Source: Isoetes taiwanensis (Eukaryota > Streptophyta > Lycopodiopsida > Isoetales > Isoetaceae). From it: a stretch of 64,000 nt of DNA. Made by a program: the position numbers and the translations under genes. The number at the start of each line of letters is the position of its first letter. Position 1 is the first letter of the stretch. The stretch is taken from positions 26,081,831-26,145,830 of the forward strand of contig JAJEKV010000004.1 in the NCBI GenBank assembly GCA_021234155.1, read 5' to 3'. Under the pieces are notes generated by a model that made no database searches, had not been told where the DNA came from, and saw nothing but the letters and a program-made list of their open reading frames with translations. This document shows positions 32,139 through 41,543 of the stretch, in pieces.

Positions 32139-33689
32139 ATGGCTTGTTTAAGGGATTGTCTAGCTAGCTAGCAAAATACAACTCCATGACAGTATGCAAA
32201 TGACAGCAACAACACCTACAGGTCAAGCAAAGATAAAACCTTCAATTTAGTGCTTAGCAAGAGCATAAATCAACTCACTTCAACGAAAACAAAATGCTAA
32301 GTTTTAAGCCACTACGTCAGGACCCTAACATCCCATCCTACTACTACTACTAAATGAATTTGATTGGTTGATATCTACGTGAAAGGATGGGGGAACATAT
32401 GAAATGACCAAAACACGATTTATGATCTAGCCTAGCTACTGACAGAATGCTCCCACTTGGAGGCTAGCAAGTTTAAAATGCATTGCACTTGACCCAGGTC
32501 GCGCTTTTTTATAAGATAAGACCAATCGAATACTTACTAAAACATACGCCAATCCCTGGTGTCGGCCTTTCATCAACAACACCATCAGGAACTAGGGTAT
32601 ATGTTAGTAAGACATTCTCGTATCTATAAGAGTAGAACGCACACCATTCGACACCACGTGGCCAAAGCCAACAACGGCATCAGGCGAGGGCTATACTTCT
32701 CAAAGAAGGAAAGACCCTAGTTGCCTTAAACTTCAACAATGCCATCCACCCTCGGCATGGCGCAAATAACTGCGGCAATACCAAGCAAGGGACACTACCT
32801 ACGCTCTTGCCGACACGAAACCCTATGGCACTAGACCTCATTGGCACTACTGCAGTTGTCCTTTGATAAGGGAGGGCAACAAAAATTTCCTTTTTTTCTT
32901 TGTGCCCTTTTTTTTTTGTAATCTTACCTTATTGTTTTTTTTTTTTTCCTAAAATAGGTCAAGAGGATTAGGGCTCAATCATCGATTGGATAGAGGGGCT
33001 TGGCCCTAGACCTAGCCTATATCAAAACAACAAAAACAACAAAAAACTAACTACATTTTGCTTAAAAACTAAGAGAAACAAAAAAAAATTAGTTTTTGAG
33101 GGGCAGCTTGGAAGGTTTGGCACAGAAGATACCTTCTTTGTGGCGCAAGAACTAAAAAACCGCGTCGCGAATATATAAAAACTTCTCGTCTGCTAGATTT
33201 CCTCCGGTTCACAGATGCAAAAAGCTTTTTAAGCTTCAGCGAAACTATATAAATAAAACCCTGTGAAACCTCGGAGATTCAGATAATCTGAGACTTCGGT
33301 TCGCGTCATTGAAAAGTTTTTTAGGTAATAGCGAAAGCTACATTTTTATGCGTCTGTGAAACTTCGGTTCGAATTTTGCTTAAACAAAATTGTTTCATTC
33401 AGCGTATGCAAAAATGTTTTCGCATACGCATTTCTTAAAGTTTCGCGTACGCGCAATTTTTTTTTCGGCCGGCGACCTAAAAATACGTTCAATACATTTT
33501 TTTCAAAAAAAATACGTACTTTTTAACTTTATATGTCAGGAATTTGGATTTCGTATGTACAGAACCTATCCCTGCCTTGGAGGCCTTATAGACTCTGAGA
33601 TCACAAGCCCTAACAAAGGAACCTAACCATGTATGTTTAGGTAAATATATTAGATGTTATTTTACATTTCAGTTCTATGGATGATGATG
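32139..33689. other. Non-coding stretch with T/A runs and palindromes
   Basis: Contains T-runs near 32900-32950, repeated GAAACTTCGGTTCG-like phrases at 33265-33375, and a perfect 8-bp inverted repeat GCGTATGC/GCATACGC at 33402-33409 and 33422-33429. No gene recognised. Confidence 0.45.
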
Positions 33690-34330
33690 TTCCATTCTAT
33701 GCGCACTCCTGTGTATTGGGAAGGGGGGTAGAGACCCTGAAAGCCTTAGTAATTTATGTATCTAGATAGCCTCATTAATTCCCAATTAATGCGGCCTGTG
33801 CATAAGAGCTCGCCCAGCTGTGGGTGGCAGGGCTAAACCGGTAGATAAGGAGGATATGTCCCATGGCAGATTGATCCCTCATGTGTGTAAAGCCTACTGG
33901 GGATCTTAGCAGGCTAGGCCTGATGGCTCGCCATTGCGTGTGGGCAATCATGTGCTCGACACCTCTGGTGATGCATCACCTTCCATGGGGTTCAAGTCGT
34001 AGACGGGCAATGGCCTTCTGGCCGCTTGCAATAGGCATACGTACCTCTGGAGGGAGCAATCTCCTCCTGCCTCATCGGGACTGGGGAGATGCAACCTAGG
34101 AGTAAACCCCCTTGGCTATGCGCCCGCCAGGCTATGGTCAAGTCCCAAGACTTATCAGCCTATTCTGCAAAGTATGCACAGGAGGGGCAGATAGAGAGGA
34201 CTACCCAACAGCCATGTTCCTATGCCAGCCCAATCCAGTTGCCATGAATTTTGTCTGCAATGACTTCTGGAGACCCAGGCCGTCAGTCCACTCCCCTTGA
34301 GTCTGAGCCTTGTGAAGGAAATATCATGTT
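33690..34330 (+). repeat. Dispersed GC-rich non-coding repeat R1, copy 1
   Basis: Shares a series of blocks with 52075-52700: CTATGCGCAC, GGGAAGGGGGGTAGAGACC, CGGCCTGTGCATAAGA versus CGACCTGTGCATAAGA, GCTGTGGGTGG, CAGGCTA, TATCAGCCTATTCTGCAAA. About 70 percent similar by eye over 600 bp. No open frame is conserved. It could be a solo LTR or a SINE-like unit; the ends are not sharp enough to decide. Confidence 0.7.
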
Positions 34331-34985
34331 ACATATTTATAAGGAGGTTGTTGAATGTTGAAGACATATTAATGTTTCTGTTAAGATGGTTGATGCAGAT
34401 TAGAATAAGTACAGATAAACAGTTAGACATGGTCTGAGCATATGAAGAAGATGGTCTGAGAATATGCAGAACAGATTTGTTTCCTCACATGCATCAGGGA
34501 TTGATGATGCAGAGATGGATAGATATTGTTTCTTTGTAGACAATCACACAACCTCCATTTACAGGTATGTGCTAAAAGTACTGAGGTCTTCTTCAAGTTT
34601 TATGTTCCTTAGCAACTAGCTTTCCAGCTTCTTCGTACTTCGCTTAGAGCACAAATGCTCCATTGTGATGGCCTCATAAATGAATGTGTTTCTTTGCTTG
34701 GGAATTTGGCCAACAGTTTTACCAGCATAGAAACTAATGTCTGCTTTGCTTTTTTGGGACTAAATAATAATATGTTTCCTTATTATTAGCATTCATAACA
34801 GGATGTTGAAGCTTATAACAGGATGCCCAAACTTATGGTACTAGCTCAATGCGACAATCCAAGACCACATTTCCTAGTCTTGGATCTCCTGGTATTGGCA
34901 ACTACTAATACCTATCTTATTCTCCTGGTATTGGCAACTACTGATACCTATCTTATTCTCATTAGCACCATGTTTAAAGATAAGG
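34331..34985. other. Non-coding stretch with a 36-bp tandem duplication
   Basis: TCTCCTGGTATTGGCAACTA is repeated at 34885-34920 and 34921-34956. Nothing coding recognised before the truncated Copia element. Confidence 0.55.
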
Positions 34986-37797
34986 ATGGCAGGTAAGTTC
35001 AGGGGGGAAAACTCCAAATATCAGTCTGAAGACAAAAAATGTTTTTATTGCAATATGCAAGGGCATTTGAAAATAGATTGTCAAAAACTTAAAGATAATG
35101 AGTGTTTTAATTGTGGAGGCAAGGGTCACTTTGCAAGCAGGTGCTCTAGTCCTAAACAGGCTGGAAGAGGAAGAGCGAAGAGGAAGAGCAGGAGGCGCAG
35201 GAAGAGGCCGAGGAACAGGTCAGGGAAGGTAAGGTTATAATCAAGGAGGTGCAGCCAAGAATGCAGCGATAAACTTAACTGAGGAAATTGAAGGCAATGT
35301 GCTGGTTGAGGAAGATGAAAATGCAGAGGTAAGAAAATCTAATATTTTGTCCATTGGAAATGGAGGAACTGATAATAATGATATGTTGATTCTAGATAGT
35401 GGAGCAGAAAAGATAGTAATCAAGTCAGGCAAGTTGCTGAAGGAATGCATTGGAGGAAATGGAGGATTTATTAAACTTGGAAATGGAGATTTGCAAGCAG
35501 TTCGAGATGTAGGAATATTAGAGTTGTTTGATTTAGAAGGAAAGGCTTCAAAGCTAAAAGATGTGCTTTGCATACCTAGTCTTATTAGAAATTTGATATC
35601 AGTCAGTCAATCGGTAGATTTGGGTTACAAGGTTGTATTTGACAACCCTCAATGTATTGTTTTGATGAATAATGAAGTTAAGTTTATTGGAAAACGAGTT
35701 GGGAACCTTTTTGGATTAAGCAATAATTGTTTGCCATTTATTAATGCTGTTATAGTTGTTGATCTAACTGTATGGCATGAGAGGTTATGCCATACAAATA
35801 TGAAAAATGTGGAACTAATGGCAAATCAAAACTTGATTGATGCTTGTCAAACAAAATCTGAAAATGCTACATGCATTGGGTGTTTGTTGGGAAAACATAC
35901 AAGGCTGCCGTTCAAGAGGTAATTCAAAAGAAGAAATGGAGTGCTAGATCTGATACACACTGATCTTTGTGGACCCTTAAACATTAGAAGCTTAACAGAT
36001 AAGAGATATTTTATCACGTTCATAGATGATTTCAGTAGAAAGACTAAAGTTTAATGTTTACGAACAAAGAATCAAGCCTTTGAGACATTCAAATACTTTT
36101 CTAAGGAAGTTGAGCTTGAAACTGGCAGAAAACTCTGATCTGATAGTATCTATCGTATCGTATCAGATCTGATAGAGGTGGCGAATATTTGTCAGGAGTA
36201 AACAGTATTGCCTCGATCATGGAATCAAGAAGCAGTTTACTTGCAGCGGTACGCCACGATAAAATGGAGTGGCGGAATGAAAGAATAGAACGATCCTTAA
36301 CGCGGTAAGATCCATGTTAAAACACACAGGATTGCCAAATTTTTTGTGGGAGGAAGCAGTTAATACTGCAGTCAAAGTTCAGAATATGTTGCCCTCGATT
36401 AGTATAAATGGAGCAATTCCTGAAATGCTATGGTCTGGAAAGAGGCCAGATTATGACAGACTTAAGGTCTATGGTTGCTTGACATTCACTCATGTACCAG
36501 AAGAAAAGAGATCGAAGCTGGATGATAGATCATGGATTACTTACCTGGTAGGATACGACAACAATACAAAAGCATACAGGTCGTATGATCCTGCTAGAAG
36601 ACAGATAATAATCAGTAGAGATGTATTGTTTGATGAAAAACAGTTGTACAAGAGAGAAGTAAATAGACGATCAATGTCTCTCAACAAGCAAGATAACTCT
36701 TGCTTTAAAAGAGAAGGGATTGAAATCCCAGCTTCAATTTTAGATGATGATAACGAAGTGGCTGAACTAACAAATAATGTTATTGCAGGTGAGAAAATCA
36801 ATGATGTGACTGATGCATACAAGTTTCAAGAGAAGCCAACAACTTTAGAAGAAGATGACGTGGAGAGATTTGAAGAGGTGGTTAAAAAGGGAGAAGATGA
36901 TCCAACTCTAGTTGAGGGAGCTGTAAGGACAAGAAGAAGTCAAGCGCAAATACTTCAAGATGAATCGAAGGTAAATTTTAAGCTATTTGGTAGAAGTTCA
37001 AGTGGTAAAAGTAAAAGGTTACAGCAATAAAATATAGATGTTCCAGAAATGGATATAGTAGAGATTTTAGCAACCATGGATGTCGATGCACCACAGGATA
37101 TTCATGACGCTTTGAACAGTCCTAATTCAGAAGCTTGGAAAGTGGCCATGAAAGAAGAAATGTATTCCTTTCACAGAACGAGAACTTATGAGCTAGTTAA
37201 GAAGCCAGAAAATAAAAATGTTGTTGGATGTAAATGGATATTTAAAATCAAGCAAGGAGCAGATGGAGATAAGCCCAATTTAAAGCCAGGCTAGTAGCAC
37301 CGGGCTTTAGACAAAAATATGGTGTAGACTATGAAGATACATTCTCGCCTCTCGTGAAACTAACTAGCATCAGAATGCTACTAGCTATGGCAAATGCAAA
37401 AAATCTGGAAATACATCATATGGATGGAAGTACTGCCTTCTTAAATGCAAAATTAGAAGAAGAAATATACATGAAACAGGCTCCGGGGTTTGAACAAGGG
37501 AAAGACATAGTTTGGAAGTTAAGAAGAGCAGTGTACGGTTTGAGACAGTCACCTAGACAGTGGTATCTCTGCATGGATTCTTATTTGAAAGAGCAAGGGT
37601 TTATAAAATTGAAGGACGATGGAAACATCTACTTATTTATGCAGGAAGGACAGTACTGTTACATAGCATTATACGTAGATGACAACATTATGATAGCAAG
37701 CAACGATGACATCTTGAATAAGTGCAAGTCAATACTTAAGGATAGGTTCAAAATGACTGATCTTGGACCGTTAAAGAAATTTCTAAGGATATGAAAT
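34986..37797 (+). pseudogene. Truncated, decayed second Copia element (gag end to RT)
   Basis: Begins abruptly within Gag: zinc knuckles CFYCNMQGHLKIDC and CFNCGGKGHFASRC (34986-35240), protease LILDSGAEK (about 35389), SLIRNLISVSQSVDLGYKV, the integrase zinc finger LWHE-type VWHERLCHTNMKN...CIGCLLGK (to 35922), a damaged integrase core (IHTDLCGPLNIRS, then stops), integrase tail (36314-37030) and RT (37049-37797: VVGCKWIFKIKQGADGD, AFLNAKLEEEIYM, AVYGLRQSPRQW, LYVDDNIMIA). RNase H and both LTRs are missing. Related to but distinct from the element at 1304-6827, and broken in at least four places. Confidence 0.9.
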
Positions 37798-37811
37798 AGA
37801 GGACATCACAG

Positions 37812-37846
37812 TGGTATCAGAGCTATGATCTTGGTAGACCAAGATC
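37812..37846 (+). other. tRNA-Met-type primer binding site and adjacent perfect palindrome
   Basis: TGGTATCAGAGC at 37812-37823 matches a retroelement primer site but lies 15 bases after a truncated Copia RT, with no LTR before it. It is followed by GATCTTGGT-AG-ACCAAGATC (37827-37846), a perfect 9-bp inverted repeat. It suggests the junction with, or start of, a different element whose internal region would include the H3-like gene. Confidence 0.55.
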
Positions 37847-38042
37847 AAACACTGACCAACTCCCTGTTAGTACTAATAGTTTAGATCTTCAGTCTTGGAG
37901 ACGTCAACCCAAGCATGAGCCTCGAAAAGTAGGAATCTTTTTCCCCCATCTTAGAATAATAAGCTAAGCTAATCTTAGTTAGCAAAAGTATAATTAAAAA
38001 AACCTTAAAAACCTGAAAATTTTGGCCATTAGGGAGTGACCC

Positions 38043-38100
38043 CTCACAGAGTGCATAAGGACCCTTAGCTAAAGCTCAAGGCCCCCGCACACTGTGTGAG
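38043..38100. repeat. Palindromic box, copy 1
   Basis: CTCACAGAGTGC ... GCACACTGTGTGAG form the arms of an imperfect inverted repeat; it is the first of four related boxes (others at 38251-38313, 39847-39909, 40052-40114). Confidence 0.75.
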
Positions 38101-38250
38101 TATTTGACCATCACTCACCCAGAAAGATGCATAATTAGAGTAATCTGATAGCATAAGGCAACTTAAAACACGATTATAAGCTAGAAAAAGATGTCATAAC
38201 CCTAAGAAACTGTATAAGAAACCTAAAATAGAGCCAAAAAGGGATGACCC

Positions 38251-38313
38251 CTCATAGAGTGCGCGAGGGCCTCAAGTTAAAATTTAACTCGGGCCTCCTG
38301 TGCACGGTGTGAG
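38251..38313. repeat. Palindromic box, copy 2
   Basis: CTCATAGAGTGCGC ... GTGCACGGTGTGAG around an inner GTTAAAATTTAAC palindrome; 208 bp after copy 1 and 113 bp before the TATA box. Confidence 0.75.
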
Positions 38314-38425
38314 TGGTAGGGATAGTTTTGTCTAAAGGAACCTAAAACTTAATCCAACAAATGCTAATGTTTTAAATAATGGGATAACATGAAATTGTAG
38401 TTCAGAACCCTAAAACCCCCAGACC

Positions 38426-38433
38426 TATAAATA
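38426..38433 (+). promoter_or_regulatory. TATA box of the H3-like gene
   Basis: TATAAATA followed about 30 bases later by a pyrimidine-rich CTCACTATACTCC likely initiator; the ATG is 104 bp downstream. A matching arrangement is at 40253. Confidence 0.55.
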
Positions 38434-38529
38434 GACCTTTAGGGTTCTAATTCTCACTATACTCCTCCAGCTTGCAGCGCTCTGACCAACAAGATGAACT
38501 TTAGATGCACGATTGCATTATTTCAAAAC

Positions 38530-39725
38530 ATGGCCCGCACCAAACAGATTGATCGAGTGGTTATGAAGGACGGATCGACAAACGTCCAGGTGTTCGCAGT
38601 TGAACAGAAGGCAAAGGAGGCTCAAGAATGGGCCAGAAATGAAGAAACCCAAAATCCAAATCCAGACTAAATAAACCCTAAGAACCAGGAGTACGAGTGA
38701 GAACAGGAGAAGAACAAGCAAAATCAGGATCAACAAGGTCACCAACGGAACCCTGATCAGCAAGAGAACCCGGAGAACTAGGAGGATGGGGACGAGAAGG
38801 ATGACGAGGAGGAGAACCCTGCAACTGCACAGAAGTTGGCCAGTCATTCCAAGAAAATCAGCAAGAAGAAGAGGGAAGAGAAGAAGACTTGTAGAGAAGG
38901 CAGAACTCCTGAAGCAGAGGGAAGAGAAGGGGACAGATCCACCTTCCCCGAAGAAACCCCAGAGAAAACTAAGAAGACACCCAGCAAAGGGGTGAGAATA
39001 ACAAAGAGAGAGCCCGACAGACCGGCATCGTCTTCTTCGGACACAAACTCGGACGAGGACGCCTGGAGGATACTTCGCCAGACAGAAGGGACGGGATCTT
39101 CCAATCCCGGCAATCAGGAAGTTGCAGCCTCACCTCCCTATCCAGCATGGCCGAAACCAGCTACAAATCTGAAGAAACCCAAGCCGGCATGGGAGTCGTA
39201 CGTACTCAAGCATGAGCGAGAGTATAAGAAAAAGCAGAGAGAGTACAAGGAGTATATGAAGATGTATATGAAGAAGTACTACGAGGAGCACAAGGTTAGG
39301 TACGTGGAAGGAGGAAGGTCAACCAAAGATAACACCCTGAAGCCGCCCCTAGAGAGACTGTACCATTAAAGAAGCCCATGAAGCGGAAGATGGACTCGTA
39401 TTTCGCCAAAACTGCTCGAAGATTTGGCACTTCCAGAGGAGCTATGGACTTCTGATCCTAAGAGCCGCATTTGCAAGACTGACACGTGAGATCTTGCAAG
39501 AATTCGACAAGGAGAAGCGAGTAACAGATGACATGTTGCTCGTATTACAGAAGGCAGCGGAGCAGAAGTTGGTGCAATGTTTTGAAGACTCTCTAGCATG
39601 TGTTCGCATGCTCTCTAGCATGTGTTCTTCATGCGAAAAGAGTCACTTGTATGCCCAGAGATATGAAGTTGGCGGGATTCGAAGAAGGAAGACTGTTAAA
39701 AATATGTACATACAAATTTTTGTAA
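38530..39725 (+). pseudogene. Histone H3-like gene with a very long charged N-terminal tail, decayed
   Basis: ATG at 38530 starts MARTKQ, the exact first residues of histone H3. The same frame continues to 39369 (280 codons) through three in-frame stops (TAA 38668, TGA 38698, TAG 38779) as a Gln/Glu/Lys-rich low-complexity tail (KKISKKKREEKK, SSSSDTNSDEDAW, KKKQREYKEYMKMYMKKYY). After a shift, 39452-39605 encodes LILRAAFARLTREILQEF, LLVLQKAAEQKLVQCFED and SLACV. After a 22-bp duplication (39589-39605 repeated at 39611-39627) follows HAKRVTCMPRDMKLA (39630-39674). These match in order the H3 fold: LLIRK...REIAQDF, ALQEAAEAYLV, FEDTNLCAI, HAKRVTIMPKD. No intron is evident. Canonical H3 is 136 residues, so the tail is about 300 residues longer. 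It could be a transposon-captured H3 or a host H3 variant. Confidence 0.72.
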
Positions 39726-39846
39726 CATAAAAGTTGTTTAATTGGAGTTGCAAAGTGTAATAATGTCTTTGATGTAGTTGCATTGATGGCATATGCAATT
39801 TGTTTTTATTAATTTGGACAAAAAGTGATCTAATAGAGTCCCACCC

Positions 39847-39909
39847 CTCACAAAGTGCACCAGAACCCCAAGTTAAAATTTAACTCGGCCCTCTTGCGCA
39901 CTGTGTGAG
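39847..39909. repeat. Palindromic box, copy 3
   Basis: CTCACAAAGTGCAC ... TGCGCACTGTGTGAG with the inner GTTAAAATTTAAC; lies 1804 bp after copy 1 and 205 bp before copy 4. Confidence 0.75.
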
Positions 39910-40051
39910 TGTTGGGACACTGATCTAGACTTAGACAAGTCCAAAACTAGAAACTAAGGACATACTCTAGCTTAAACTCCGCGAGATAAGCATGATTCTG
40001 CCCTCATATCAAAATTTTCGAGTCATCTAGGACCCAAACAGGAGGTCATCC

Positions 40052-40114
40052 CTCACAGAGTGCACTCAGACCCTTAGTTAAAATTTAACTCGGGCCTCTC
40101 GTGCACTGTGTGAG
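40052..40114. repeat. Palindromic box, copy 4
   Basis: CTCACAGAGTGCAC ... GTGCACTGTGTGAG with inner GTTAAAATTTAAC. Folding the 63 bp on itself gives about 23 of 31 pairs. It lies 139 bp before a second TATA box. Confidence 0.78.
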
Positions 40115-40252
40115 TGGTTCGAATTAAATAGCCATAACTCACCCAAACTACCTCCAAATTAGATGAAATTTGTTGCAATAGGATCTCCTAGCTAGACCTC
40201 GAAGTGATAGATATATCCAAGCCCTAAAAATTTTACAAATTAGGGTTCTACC

Positions 40253-40260
40253 TATAAATA
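40253..40260 (+). promoter_or_regulatory. Second TATA box, duplicate of the H3-like promoter region
   Basis: TATAAATA, 139 bp after palindrome copy 4 and 119 bp before an ATG (40372) that opens ATGGTCTGC, reminiscent of the ATGGCCCGC start at 38530 but followed by a stop. This suggests a second, decayed unit truncated soon after its start. Confidence 0.45.
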
Positions 40261-40399
40261 TACCCACAACCCTCATTTACATCTTACAGTCTCACTTCTC
40301 ACTCCAAGGCAATTTTCCTGCTCACCGAAGCGCGTGCATATCTGTTTGTTGAACCCACCCACATTAGCATCATGGTCTGCTAGAGGGAAAAGAGAGCTC

Positions 40400-40789
40400 A
40401 ATGGTTGACTAGATGGAATGTGCAGGAGCACAGGTGCATACATGTGCAAACAGAGGCAGAGGCAATATTGCCGCTTGCTTCCTTAGCAAGCTTTGGGATG
40501 CCAGTGCCCTTTAACAGGTCAAGACAACACACTAGCAGCGCCACATAAATCCCACATTGGAACGAGATCCGCAATGCTACCTGCGCACCCACTTGCCTAT
40601 GAAAAGGTGCAGACTCATTGCCTCCATCGCATAGGGGCACACCATCTTTGAATTGAGACGGGCAGATGGATTGGTGAGCCACGTTAGGACAGGCTGTCAA
40701 TGCTGCCAAATGGGAGTCATTGAGGATGAATCTCATACCCTTCAAAGCTGCCCAATATCCGGACGCGCTATGCTAAGTTGGTCAGGCCT
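40400..40789. other. Uncharacterised stretch with a 115-codon minus-strand frame
   Basis: The minus strand 40745-40398 is open and starts with a non-AUG-independent MKGMRFILNDSHLAALTACP, with a hydrophobic stretch GIYVALLVCCLDLL. I do not recognise it. It follows the second H3-like promoter in the other orientation, so expression is doubtful. Confidence 0.25.
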
Positions 40790-41030
40790 AGCCAGCCGCT
40801 ACATGTGACATTGAGCATGGCCTCGGGCACACACTTGATATGTATGTATGCATATATTTCATGATGATATATACCCTGCGATCGATAGCGTTCTTATTAT
40901 CGCTATGGTTTTTCCTCAAAACCCTTTGGGGGCGGGTTTTTAACCCTTGACAAAGCGGTAATAAGTTTGCTGCGCTCCTTCTGGGTCCCACAGGCCGATT
41001 GGTCTCAGTGGACGATAAAAATCATTCACT
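40790..41030 (+). repeat. LINE 3' end fragment, same family as the reverse LINE at 11645-13445
   Basis: The segment GGTTTTTCCTCAAAACCC, GGGCGGGTTTTTAA, GCTGCGCTCC, TGGGTCCCACAGG and ATTGGTCTCAGTGG matches in order the reverse complement of 11715-11835. Only the 3' untranslated part is recognisable here. Confidence 0.6.
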
Positions 41031-41512
41031 ATTCACTTCCGAAGGGTAATCCAGTATCTTTCCATCATGAACACATAGAGGAACTAACCATCACTCTTTT
41101 GTGTGTAGTAATAATTTTAGATGGGCCATCAAGTTACGAACTAATGGTGCACAAATGTTAACTCAACCAGCCTGTACATAATTGGTAATCTAATTGATGA
41201 TGGATGGATGGATATTACTTTTAACGTCTAGGGGAACCCTACAATGGGCCATGGGCCTTTGACATTATGATATAGCTGGTGTGCCTTAATTGATCAAACA
41301 ATGAAAAAAAAATTGAAATTCAAATCAAGCAAAAGTTATGTATGACTAAGGCTCTAATAACCTAAATAATGATTATTACTATATATCAATTAGTAAATAT
41401 ACCATACCATGAGTCCTAGGTTCAATTGGTCTTCGTGGATGTAAGATTCCTTTTTCTTTTTTGTTAATAAACAGCATGGTCAAGTAGTTGTGTCTACTCC
41501 TTTTTTTTCTTT

Positions 41513-41543
<31 letters not shown>

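Noticed and set aside
38530-38670. MARTKQ as a chance match to histone H3
   Set aside because: I first set it aside as coincidence, but the histone-fold blocks at 39452-39674 downstream make a real relationship likely, so it was promoted to a finding.
38668-38781. U-to-C RNA editing of the three stops
   Set aside because: Such editing is known in organelles of ferns and hornworts, but nothing here is organellar; methylation-linked decay is simpler.
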